Assembly: GCA_963693285.1 (NCBI GenBank)
Contig: OY848919.1
Span: 9,419,461 to 9,483,460 of the forward strand
Source of the DNA: Xestospongia muta
Taxonomy: Eukaryota > Porifera > Demospongiae > Haplosclerida > Petrosiidae
DNA length: 64,000 nucleotides
Reading direction: 5' to 3'
The notes under the pieces are model-generated. The model saw nothing but the letters and a program-made list of their open reading frames with translations, made no database searches and had not been told where the DNA came from. Positions 33,310 to 44,891 of the stretch are shown one piece after another. The stretch's first letter is position 1; the number at the start of each line of letters is the position of its first letter. The translations under genes and the position numbers were made by a program.

Positions 33310-36300
33310 ATGATGGTTGCCAGGTTGTGTCTATTTTTGTTTTTTCTTTGTACTATTGACGTCGTTTTGTCGTTGTGTGAGACTAATGGTACTACAATAT
33401 ATAGACTACACGTCCTCCGAAATATCGAAAATAACAAATGCATTCAAAACACGACTATTAGATATAACTGTTCTACCCTACAAGCTGCTCTAAACTTTAC
33501 AATGAAAGATACTGAAGTATGTAATTACTTTGTTGTTAATATTCAGTCTGGTGTACATCTTATTACCGAGCCTATTGTTACTAATTCATCAGTTAGTATC
33601 ATCGGAAATGGAGCAGTTGAAATTGTCTGTCAGTTTGATGCTGAACAATTTTACACTCAAACTGGTAACCTTCATTCCTTATATTTCAATAAATCTGGCT
33701 CTGTCATATTTGAAAACATTAACTTTGATCATTGCCCACTTCCAATTCGAATATTTAAAGCAGACAATGTAGTGATTGTGAACTCATCATTCAGGTATCA
33801 TTCACATAAAATAACAAACATACATATAACTCCAAAGGGGTTGTTCTTGGTGTAACTTGACTTTGATGACATCATAATGAAATGACACATAGTGATGTTA
33901 TCATATTGATGACATCACCTAAACCCTAAATCAAACCTAACATTATTAACACTATGACACATAGTGATGTGACATATTGTTACATCATCAGTCAAGTTAC
34001 ACAAGAAACATTCTCCACAAGTCACAGCTAGGGTCAACATCTGTACTAAACCTATTTGTATTTAGCTACCTAATTCCTATATTTAAGTGTTTTTATTACT
34101 TAATTAACTACAGGTACTTTGCTGAGGCTGTGTTTGATATACATAACAGTATACATGTTACTGTGTTTAATTGCTCATTTCTTCACAACCGTGGTACTGG
34201 CATTATCCAAGAACCATTTCGTGGTAACACAGGTGCTTTGTCTATCACGTACAACAACATGAGTTCACCTGCTACTAATCCTAATATCACAGTAACATTT
34301 TCTAACTTTACTAACAATTCTGCACTAGCAACAGTTAATTTTAGATCAACAAATCAAGTTGCAGGTGGTGGTGTCCTGACTGGAAGAGGAGGAGCAATGG
34401 CTGTATTTGTAAAAGAAAATCATTTCAATATCACTACCTATGTTCGTGGTTGTTATTTTGCACATAATACAGCTCGTTCCTATGGTGGATCACTTTACTA
34501 TTTATTTCGTGGACATGGCAGTCACTTTGGAGAGGTTAACTCCTGTTGTTTTTTGAATAATTCTGCTCAACTGGGTGGTGGTGGTATTATTGTTGGAGGA
34601 ACAAAAGGTACTGTAAATGCTCCTCACATATTCTATGCTATCAATTGTACATTTATTGGAAATAAAGCTTTAAGTGGAGCAGGACTATATTACGCCATTG
34701 GCTTAAGTGGCAGTTACACAAATATTGTTCACTTAGAAAGCAATAATTTCACATACAACTCTTTGTTAAGTGGTCATAGTAGCTATGGTGCAGCCTTTGC
34801 AATGGACATTGTTGATAACTATGAAGAAAAAGGTTTCTTCCCTGTAAATACAGTGACTAACTGGTAAGGGTATACACATTATATATTATTTTAATGTACT
34901 TAGAATTATTTGTGATGGTTTTGAAATGGGTAGTCCTATCAACATTGTCATTTAAATAGATAAACATAAATGCATGATCAATGTATAATATGTTATTAAA
35001 ATAGATTTTGTGTACAGGTAATGAAAAATTATAATAAAAAGCCGTTGCGATTCTTTTGTAATTGTACTGGTTTTATATATTTCTTTTTTATCATAGTATA
35101 TTTTATTTTCCTCAGTTTAATTGCCAATAACTCAGGTAGCAATAGTATTGTCAGTATTACTTTTAATACAGTAAAATTGGCTGGTAAAAACAGCTTCATT
35201 GGAAATAATGGATCAGCACTGAAGGTATGTATCAATACTAATTAAGTTGTATTATAATAATTAACAGCCTATTATATTTAAAGCATGTTTATCTTGTAGG
35301 TTGTAGGTGCTAGAATCATAATGAGTGGAAACATTGAATTTATTAATAATACTTCCATTGATGGAGCAGCACTCTACTTGCTGTCTTTCTCTCATGTTCG
35401 TCTATCTAATGATGTTCAGATACTTTTCATGGGAAATTCTGGAAGGTAAGTGGGTACTTTTTACTTGTTGATCTTTTGAGCAAACATGTAGGCTAGTAAA
35501 TAGTAAAAGTACAAACTTAGTGTGTTAATGTTGAGAATTTGTAATGTAAAGTAATTTAGTTTACATAATTATTAATGTAGTCACATCACATACAGTTCTG
35601 ATAACAATTCTGCACTAGCAATAGTTAATTTTATATCAACAAATCAAGTTGCAATTATGATAACAATTATTAATAATTATTAATAATTATTAGTGTAGTC
35701 ACATCACATACGTTTATGATAATATCATGTTTATCCATACTTTAATTATAGACAGGAGCATGATTGTTTACAAATTAGATGTACATGTTAATTACTTGAG
35801 ATAAATATACATGAATAGAAAGGAAATACTTATTATGTCACTTTTGTTATCTGATAGATATGGTGCTAGTATATTTGTGTCTGCTGTATCATTAGCTCAA
35901 AGTTTTCAAAGACTATCCCATAACCATCATTGTTTCCTTGTACTTGAAACAAATCCCACATTATCACCACTACTTTGGGAACAGGTAAGACAATAGGATG
36001 TGAAAAGGAGTATGATGGATGAAACGGTAAAACAGTGGCAAGTGATATATGACTGTTACCTCACTCTTTATTAATACAATGATATGCCTTTACAAAATTA
36101 TTAAACTGAATTTGTAAATTGTATGTTTCTTTATATTTCAGAATGGAATTAACATCAGTTTTATTGGTAACATAGCTTGGTTTGGTGCTGCAGTATATGC
36201 TACTAGTTTAACATCTTGTTCTTGGGTTAGTAATAGAGTCAGACAATCATTTGATGAATCATTCTTTCCTCAATGGCCTATTTTCCATGTAAGGTAACTG

Positions 36301-39300
36301 AATGTAATAATAGTGTTATATCACATAAACAGGTTAAATGTACTCATTTGTCATATATTGACTGTTCTAGTTATAAATGTTTCTACCTGGCACCATGTCA
36401 TACTTTGCATGCCAAGTACCAGTGGTCCTAAGCTTTGCTTGGATATTTGGGTGTTTCTATGCAGCTTATCCACATTGTATAATATTTTATATTCTACTGT
36501 AATATGTACTTCCAAATGAAAGCTCTGGTGTATGTAGGAATAACTGAGTTTAAGTTACCCGTACTGCAAGTTAAGCAATTTAACCATAATTAAAATAATA
36601 AGTGTCTGCTTTTAAAGCAGTACTATAGCTTTGCCTTTTATATCCATAGAGGTATCACCAAACAGTATCTTTGGATTGTCTATTCTTGAAAATTTTTATT
36701 ATAGCAATGACAACAAAAATTCTGCATTTCAAGACTCATACAATCAAACACATTCTTTTGTGACAGACTCTGTTAAACTAGTCGTTAATGTTAATCAAGT
36801 GAGTGGGTGGCCAGGCCAAAGGTTATATTTGTCCCTCAGAGGTCTGGATGAGTTTGGAAATCCCTCTGGATTATTAACACGTTTCTCCTTTAATCGACAT
36901 AACAATAACCATTTTGTAAGTATTTTTAGTAAATATGTATCTAAATTATGTCTAATTATGTGGTCTTAATTAATAGATTTTACGAAAATATATAATACCA
37001 CTGTATATGAATTATATATCCAATATGGTTCTAAAAGTTGTAGCATCTGCTGTACATGAATAGATAAATATTAAGAAATTTTAATAATTTAATTTCATTT
37101 CCTTTATAAATATTATTTTTAGTGACTATTGCCATACCATTATTGATAGTACTTATAATGACAGCATATTTACATGTAATCATGAGGTCCTCTTGTTTAG
37201 GATAACTCTTACATCTCACCTGATACAGTCCTGATATCACAAGAACCATATATAGCTAAATTTATATATCATTTAATACATGAAGATGACAATGTATCTA
37301 CAAACCAAACACTTGGTAATATTACCATCTTTGGCTATGGTGTTGAGGTCATTAGGGAAAAGGTATTACAATTGATCATTGATAAATCAAAAGCTGGTAG
37401 CATGTAGAAAACCCATCTTTATTTTGATAAAGTAAATATATCTAATATCCCATTTTGTATGAGAAATTTTTAGCAATAATTTAAATTTAACAATTCAACA
37501 AATTCTTTTTGCCACTCTTCAATGACAGGGTTAACAAGATATTATAAATAACTAATACAAAGTACTTTTGCCAAATTTTTTGCTTGTCTAGAACAATCAC
37601 AGCATTGTATTAATGCATTGCTTAAGTTTTATCATTCAGTAGGAACTATAAATATAACTTTACTACACACAATAGACTAAAGCTGCAGAGATACCTTTGA
37701 TTTATCAAGATTGTATTGGAGGATACATATTAACTTCTGCTACTGATGTGACTAGTCATAGAACATGTCAATGTGATCAATCAGTACGTAATATTCTGTC
37801 ATGTGAACAAGACAAAGATTCTGTTATTATTAAGGTACATTGAATGACCTAACTTTACAGCATATTGTATAACAGTGAACTACAAAAGCATGGGTAATCT
37901 GAAATGATTGCAATAATTATATAGTGAGTGGTCATCTGAAGTGTGTAAAGCAAGTTTAAAAATACCAATTATTCTATTTTTATACTCAAACCTTTTTGGC
38001 ATTTTTTTAATACACATAATCTACATACTACAGTTGTGTCTGTCAATATCAATTTGATTATCTTCATAGATGAATATTACTGTCATATCTGTATCATTTC
38101 TTATACTTAGTCTAATTTCTGGGCAACTCATGTAGTAGGAGGGTCTGCATCACTTTACTTCTATTGGTGTCCTCCAGGATATTGTCAATGTTTCTTTAAC
38201 ACTAGTGCTGGTAATAGTTCTTGTGTTTCAGTTTATTCTAATACTAACCCTGATAAACAGTGTGTATGTTCAAGAAAAGGTAAATGACTAGAGTTTGTAG
38301 CAAGAGATGAAAGATTATAAGTTAATTGTCAAAAAGGAAAATATGCTAAAAATACATGTTTATGTTATTATGGTTTTATTATTATTTATATAGGTACTTT
38401 ATGTGGTGAATGCAATGAAGGTGGAGTTAGTGTTCTCTTAAATAACTGTGTTTCATGTACCAATAATCACCTCACTTTAATACTAGTACTAGGTAAATTA
38501 CACATAGTTGATATAGTAAATGATGTATTTATTCTTGTAGTTGTTCTTGATATGTTAGTAATATTTAGTATAGTGTTCTTTGATATTGGTATACCAGAGT
38601 GGAGTTATCCACTTCTCTTCTACATACAGGTATGGTCATTATTACTGAATATATACTAATTAACTTGACATACTTAAATTTGTCTTACTACTGTAATATT
38701 TATATATTTAATAGAATATAATGGAAAATTTTTTAAAAGATTATTAATAAACATGAGATCTTGCTAAAGCATTTTGTTCATATATTGAAGCCTCATTTAA
38801 TGATAGCTATTACTTTATATAGTTATTTTTGTTCTGAATGTTGACTTATTTTCCCATGCATAGTCCTTTTTTTAAAAAAATAGATAATACATAATGAAGT
38901 ATTATAACCCTTACCCATATAGAAAGATAACTTTTTTTCATTTTTCTCCATTTAATAGATGGCTCCAATAGTTGGTCTATATCTTCCTCCCTCTTTTATC
39001 ACTATTGGAAAATATGTAAATTTATTATAATAATATTACTACACATAACACAGAAATATTAACATAACTGGCTATATATATTTTCTGTGCTTTCCATTAT
39101 TGCTAGTATTAAATCTTGAAATCAATCCATAAACCTTTATAAGCAAGAAATAATAAAAATTGTTTTTTTTCACTAGCTTTACTACTTATCAAATGCTCTG
39201 GGATTTTATTTTGTTTATGATTTCTGTTTATCAGAATCTCTGAGTACTTCAACGTCTTATTTCTTCAAATTCATACCACTACTCAATGTAATAGTAATTG

Positions 39301-40869
39301 TCCCATTAGCCATAATATTGAGGTAAACATAAATGGACATAAGGATGGTACATAGTGATGTATCTTGCACTGGACTTTATTAATTTATTTGTTCAAAAGT
39401 ACCCAAACATTTAGTGTCATTACTTTTTAGATATTTTATGAAGCAGTACCAACGTTTCTCCAACTTATCCTCTAACACTAAAGGAATTTGGACTGTTATC
39501 TTATTAGCTTATTCACACATCGTTTATACTTGTTTGAGTGTTCTGAACTGTCCACTTATACCTCAAAAAGATGGAAGTAAATCAAGTAGAGTAAGTCATA
39601 GAACTTGAAATATTAGATTCTACTTAATCATTGAATATGGGTTGCTGAATATACTGTGTTATTTTATTGTTCTTACACAGAGATGGTACTTTAGTGGTGA
39701 GACTGAATGTTTTACTTCAACTAGCCATCTTTGGCTCTCTATACTGTCTCTCTTTGTTCTACTTCTCTCTATATTCTTAATACCAGTTATTATCATAATG
39801 ACTTACAATAGCAAAAGAGCAAAGGTATACATTCTCTGAATGATAAATAACATCAATAACTATTTAATGTCATAATTTGTTTTATAGAAGTACTATTTTA
39901 TGAAGAAGATGGGTTTAGCATTTAAGGAGCCTTTCAAGGAAAAGTTTGGATTTTGGTGTGGAATTGAATTAATTCGGAGATTTTTCTTACTAGTTTTGAT
40001 CACAGCTTTACCATATCATCCAGTAAGTACTAGTCATGTAACCATAGTTTCAAATCATATATAATGCTAGACACACGACATGTAGGACAATAAGATATTC
40101 ATTTTTCTTCTTGCTAGTGACTAAAATTTAAAATATCTCCTCATCCTGTCTGTTGCTCAAAACCTAATAACAATGTTACATCAACAATTATTTAATCTAA
40201 TTTTATTGCTCTTCTCATTACTACACAGATTATCCTTTTACTATATTTGGTAGTACTGGTCGCTATATGTGGTTATTTAACTCCATATAAGCTACATTTT
40301 ATTAACTGGTTAGAAGTGGCAACATTGACATGGTTTACCATTCTAATCATGTTACTATCTAACCCACTGTTACAAGATACTTTGACCTATACTTCAAAGT
40401 TTACTTACAGTATTCCTCAATGTGATGGTACTAATACTGTTGTGACTATGTTTGCTCTACTCTTAGCAGTGTTCTATTATATACCAGTACTTGTTGCACT
40501 GATTTGTGTGAGTTTGTGGATAATAATAAATATGTAAGTGATTTGCAAAAGTTTTAGTGAACGACAGTAACTATCCTATTGTAAGTTTCTACTACTACAC
40601 TCCTGACATTTATACTTGTATGCTAAATACTAGTACATATATCATTTTAAATTTATTTTAATAAATTACAATGTATATATATAAATTATTTGCCTCTTTT
40701 TAGACTAAAGATGATAAAGAAATATCAAACAAGAGGTTTGCAACAAGTGAAGAATAGTGTAGATAATGATGAGGTCTTTGACCATGAGATGACCACTCAT
40801 TACACATTACTTGATAGAAGAAATAGAATATCTTCAACAGATATTATTATTGATAATCCTACAGAATAA
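33310..40869 (+). CDS. Gene C: 19-exon beta-helix/multipass membrane protein, intact
   Basis: Exons: 33310-33794, 34114-34863, 35116-35224, 35300-35445, 35858-35984, 36142-36293, 36621-36915, 37201-37362, 37676-37834, 38111-38279, 38394-38492, 38541-38629, 38959-39015, 39177-39322, 39431-39590, 39681-39824, 39888-40022, 40229-40533, 40704-40869. All have GT/AG ends, phases agree, and the sum is 3855 nt (1284 residues plus TAA), strong support for the model. Signal peptide at 1-20 (FLFFLCTIDVVLS). Residues about 30-590 form a glycosylated right-handed beta-helix with VAGGGVLTGRGGAMAVFV-type turns. A Cys-rich stem at about 795-870 (CECN-like GTLCGECNEGG and CVSCTNNH) leads to about eight membrane segments (870-1229) and a cytoplasmic tail (KKYQTRGLQQ...LLDRRNRISS). 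Same order as gene A but with introns. Probably a surface receptor or channel; function unknown. Confidence 0.85.
33839..34013. repeat. hAT-type MITE, family 1, block 2 copy c, in intron 1 of gene C
   Basis: Orthologue of 18952-19134; flanks TCCAAAGG and TCCACAAG are a degraded form of the TCCAAAAG duplication. It makes up more than half of the 319-base intron. Confidence 0.85.
35602..35653 (+). repeat. Exon 2-derived fragment inside intron 4 of gene C
   Basis: About 50 bases copied from exon 2 (NNSALATVNFRSTNQV-coding region), matching the fragment in D at 22622. Confidence 0.85.
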
Positions 40870-41439
40870 AAAGAACACAATAATTTGATTCAATGGAATC
40901 AGTTACTTCATTCAGTGATGTGCCATGTTTTGCTGTGAATTTATAACTATTAATAATAACAAAGGGGTGGTGTAGCTAGTAGACTAGTAAATAAACCTTA
41001 GAGTGATAATACAGAAAACACAGTTTAAATGATCAGCTTACAAGTAACAAAAGGACTGATTTTCATACAATTTAGTCAATAAGAAATCATATCATTTCAC
41101 TTTTATCTGACTATGATCCAGATGAAATGATCTAGGAACAATCTATAATAGAGTAGTATTATGACAGTACGTTTATCTGCCATTGATGAACTTTGGAACA
41201 ATGGTTATTAAATTTTTATTACATTACATTCCTTATTCCACATTTTATAATGTATCTCTTCATGATTTAATGTCAAATTGTATGAACTAGAGTCAGCGAC
41301 CATCAGTCAGATGGATCATTATTCGGACACTTGTACTACCGAATTGGCAAGAGCCAAGGAGCTAATTTTTTATCTACTAGTAGTACTATATCTGTTGTGC
41401 TTGCGTGCGAAAGTCTACATTGCAAATATTTACCAATCG
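40870..41439. other. 3' flank of gene C; no gene seen
   Basis: The first 340 bases match the flank after the array fragment at 15487, so this is the common 3' end of array units. Toward 41285 the sequence becomes retroelement-like. Confidence 0.5.
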
Positions 41440-42563
41440 TAGAATAAGCAGCTGGTAGAATACAATGATGGGCATTGATCCTGGCTAACTATGAATGTAC
41501 GATGGCCTTTTGGCATACTCATAGGCATAGTAATGCAGATGCACTGACGTAAATTGAATGAAGAGTTTTGTAAGAATGTATTTTTGGTAGCCTGGATTGA
41601 CAAAGGACATCAAGAAGTTGGTCAGAGAATGTGAAAAGTGCTAGGAAAATCAATCAAATTAGAACTATGGACATGGCCAACTAGACCCTGGGCAGATTTC
41701 ATGTGATTATGCTGGTCCCTTCATGAATTCTATGTTTTATATTGACAGCTGCACACTCCAAGTAGGTAGAGATTAAGAAAACATCATCTACAACCACTAC
41801 AGCAAGTATTCAAATGTTAAGAACAATGTTTGCTCGTTATGGGTTGCCTTGTACTGTAGTATCAGATAATGGGACATATTTTACAAGTCATGAATTTTAA
41901 GATTTTTTGAAAGCTAATGGTATTCAACACATCAAAACAGCTCCCTATTATCCACAGTGTAATGCATTGCTGAACGAATTGTACAAACATTCAATAAGGG
42001 GATGAAGAAGATATCAAGTGGTACAGCAGACACAAAAATAGCTCAGGTTTTGTTCTCTTATCGAATCACTCCACACAGTACTATAGGTCATGATCCAGCA
42101 GAGCCAATGTTTGGTCAACAGTTGAGCACTAGATTTGATTTACTACATCCTAATGTACAGGAGAATATGTTAAAGAAACAAGATAAGCAAAAAGAGTATT
42201 TTGATTGATCTGCTAAAAAGTGAAATTCTCAAGAGTTAATATGTAAATTTGAAATTTCTCACAGGGTAGTAAAGTTAAATGGATACCTAGAGTCATAGTC
42301 AAACGGATTGGTAGAGTTGTTTTCAGAGTTCAATTGGAAAAGTCATCCACTATTGTTTAATGACATCAAAATCAAATTCGAGCTCCTATGTATGATAATA
42401 TTCTAGAATTAGAAGTGACTCTTCAGACCATTCCATAAGTTGAGTCTTCTGATTCAAGACAAGGGTCGGAACCTTATGTCAGTACAGGCCCTTGTTATCC
42501 CTCTAGAGTGAGGAGACCCTCTCAATGTTTTGTTGACAAGCTGTTGATCAAGGAGGGTTAAAC
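41440..42563 (+). pseudogene. Ty3/gypsy-type retrotransposon remnant (RNase H end and integrase)
   Basis: About 41470-41560 reads WALTLANYECTMAF and HSNADALT, the end of a Ty3/gypsy RNase H-like region. Integrase follows in broken frames: a WPGLTKDIKKLVRECEKC-like zinc-binding part, then AGPFMNSM, GLPCTVVSDNGTYFTSHEF with the second Asp region, GIQHIKTAPYYPQCNA, and an open piece at 42002-42208 (FSYRITPHSTIGHDPAEPMF). Stops and frame changes are frequent, and the core between RNase H and the HHCC domain is shortened. It is an ordinary, inactive retrotransposon relic; gag, protease and RT are not visible upstream. Confidence 0.85.
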
Positions 42564-42783
42564 TGTAATAAACTGTATTGATATGTACTTTGGACTATTG
42601 CATTAATTGTGTACTTTGAACTTGTATTTGTAAGTCTTCATTGGATATTTAAGCAATTGTTCTTAGTTTAAGCAGTTGTTCTTAGTTCAGTTCTGTACTA
42701 GTATTGAGTTGCTTTCATTTGAGTTTAATAAGAAATGTAACAACAACAGAACACTTTTGTTGTTTCAATGAAGCCAACACAGT
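42564..42783 (+). repeat. Possible 3' LTR of the Ty3/gypsy remnant
   Basis: A purine tract AAGGAGGG precedes TGTAATAAACTGTATTGATA, as expected at a polypurine tract/LTR junction. A TTGGATATTTAAGC TATA-like box and TTTAATAAGAAATG poly(A)-like signal follow. The right end is uncertain (near 42743 or 42783) because no second LTR is present to compare. Confidence 0.5.
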
Positions 42784-44891
42784 ACTCACATGTTGTCAAA
42801 ATGATATAATTCAAAAGATTGATGAAACGTGTCAGCTGACTTGTTTAATAAAAGTTAATAAGTATTAAGTAAATAAAAAGTAATACAAATTAATGACATA
42901 AACATCTCTTGAGTTAAAGTAAAAAGATTCCTCAATTCATCCTTTCAGTTAATTTAGTTTGTTACCATTAGTATGTCATGTATTTATGATAAAAACTGTT
43001 ACATATTCAACTGGTGGCTAAATCAATAATAAATCATAATCAATGATGGCATTATACATACATATTAACCTCTAATATTTTTAATCAGATATGTGAATGG
43101 CTTAGCTTCTATTCTTGATCAAATACTGAAATCAAACATGTTTAAAATTAAGTGCATAATATTTTATTTACTATCAGTTCATTCAACGAATAAAAATAAG
43201 TGTCTTGAGGTAGATATATTGATTGAGAAATAACATGTCAATATAATATGAATTTTTGTATCATAACAATTGCAAAATGATTGTGGCTACAAATATAAAT
43301 ATAAAATATGTTTTAATCAATACACTGCATTTGCCTTTCTATATCTTTCTTTTTTGTAGACAATGAAGACAGACATTTTGATGATATTTCCTTTCTCCAC
43401 TTGCAGATTCTTTACCAAGTCCTATGGATATGTCATATGGTGTTAATTCAAATGATTCGTATTTCTTAGATACTTTTCATTTTCATGGTAAATGATCTTT
43501 TATCAGATTGATCTGGATCATTGCTTTCAGATCTTTGTCTCAATTCTCCTGTAACAGGTAAATATGAACAAAATTCAAACTTTATTAACATACTTACTGA
43601 TATGGCTCTTTTGTACTTGTTGTTGCATATAATTATGGGGTACTGTATTAAAACTTGTGGTTTTCTAATTCCCTTTACCAGATTGATCACAAACATTGAC
43701 TTCATTCATTTGTCTCTTGACCTCTACATTCATGAAGTAAGGACTCTAATCTATGCTACTTATGAACTCAACTATACATTTGTTTGATATTTCTTTACTG
43801 CTATAAGATACTCCATTAGTTTTGACTTCTTTTGTGTCTTTATTTTTCTGTTGTAACATTATAAGACATGGCAAGTAATTTCTAACTTTATTCATTTTTG
43901 CAGTCTTTGTGTATTCTTGATTACTTCTTTGATGAAATACACTAACTTACATTATTAACTTGTGTAGTTTTGTTTTGGTGATCCATTTTTACTGCATTTT
44001 GATGGCTGGTATCATCTTACTAGATAGTCTAACCTAGTCTTTTTTCATTTTACTAACTTTTCTAACTAATAGGTTATTTTTTGTTTTGTTTTCTATGATG
44101 TTCCCTTTCTGAGTAACAGGTTCTCTTTCTAATATGTGAAATATAATAAAGTCATATATAACTACGAATAATAAGCATAATATTCAAATGTATTGAGTGA
44201 GTGCAAGTATTATTGTCACTTATGTCATATGACTTTGTCTTTCCCACTCAGCAATAAGGTTGTTTGATCATTCTTTAGTATATATGCTCCTATTGCTGGC
44301 TATTTAGTCCTTTTATTGTGAACTGTTGTAATAATGTATATTCAACAGTTGCACAGATTGAATGATGATGCTTTGTTTGTGACAAACCATTACCATTATG
44401 TATTTGCACATAAGAATGTGAAGATTGTCACTATTAGGCTAAATTAAGCTGCGTAGTTTTCACGTCAGCAATGAAATTCATGTAAATGCTTACATTAACT
44501 TAAGTTTGACTATTTTAAGAGTGGTGTGCAAAATGATCTAGTGTAAAGAGTTAAGAACAAATTTTGCTGGAGGCCAGAGACTATATACTAGTATCTTAAT
44601 TAAAGTTTATGCTAACAATTTCAAGCCACAAAATGTTGTTTTTAAGAACATACGAAAGTGATATGTTATATTTATAATGCAACGTTTTGTGAAATGAATT
44701 GGCTATCATTTTTAATATATCAACTAAACAGATGAAATCCTCTGTCCTACATTGTTTCAAGAATATTGGTATACTACAACTCCAGCTCCACCCAATCAAA
44801 ACCACAAATATTTAATGAGGCGTGGTTATCTTGTACTTATGGATGTGCTTCTGGTGCATGTACTGATAACCTCAGCAGAGAAGTACCCATT
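42784..44891. other. No definite gene; possible small exons near 43.4-43.6 kb
   Basis: Near 43407-43490 a phase-1 segment between TTGCAG and GTAAAT encodes DSLPSPMDMSYGVNSNDSYF and a few more residues; 43531-43557 encodes DLCLNSPVT between CTTTCAG and GTAAAT. They could be exons of an upstream gene or of a longer 5' part of the death-domain gene; I cannot connect them. The remaining sequence is AT-rich without coding signal. Confidence 0.35.

Larger units (their letters stand above)
30835..36415 (+). repeat. Segmental duplication, copy 2 (contains gene C 5' half)
   Basis: Partner of 15960-23415. Its left edge overlaps the end of the transposon-like open frame at 30877, and its right edge lies in intron 6 of gene C. 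Confidence 0.9.

Noticed and set aside
43466..43787. Two overlapping opposite-strand frames of 79-88 codons
   Set aside because: AT-rich chance frames; any real coding there would be the small phase-1 exons noted in the spacer entry.
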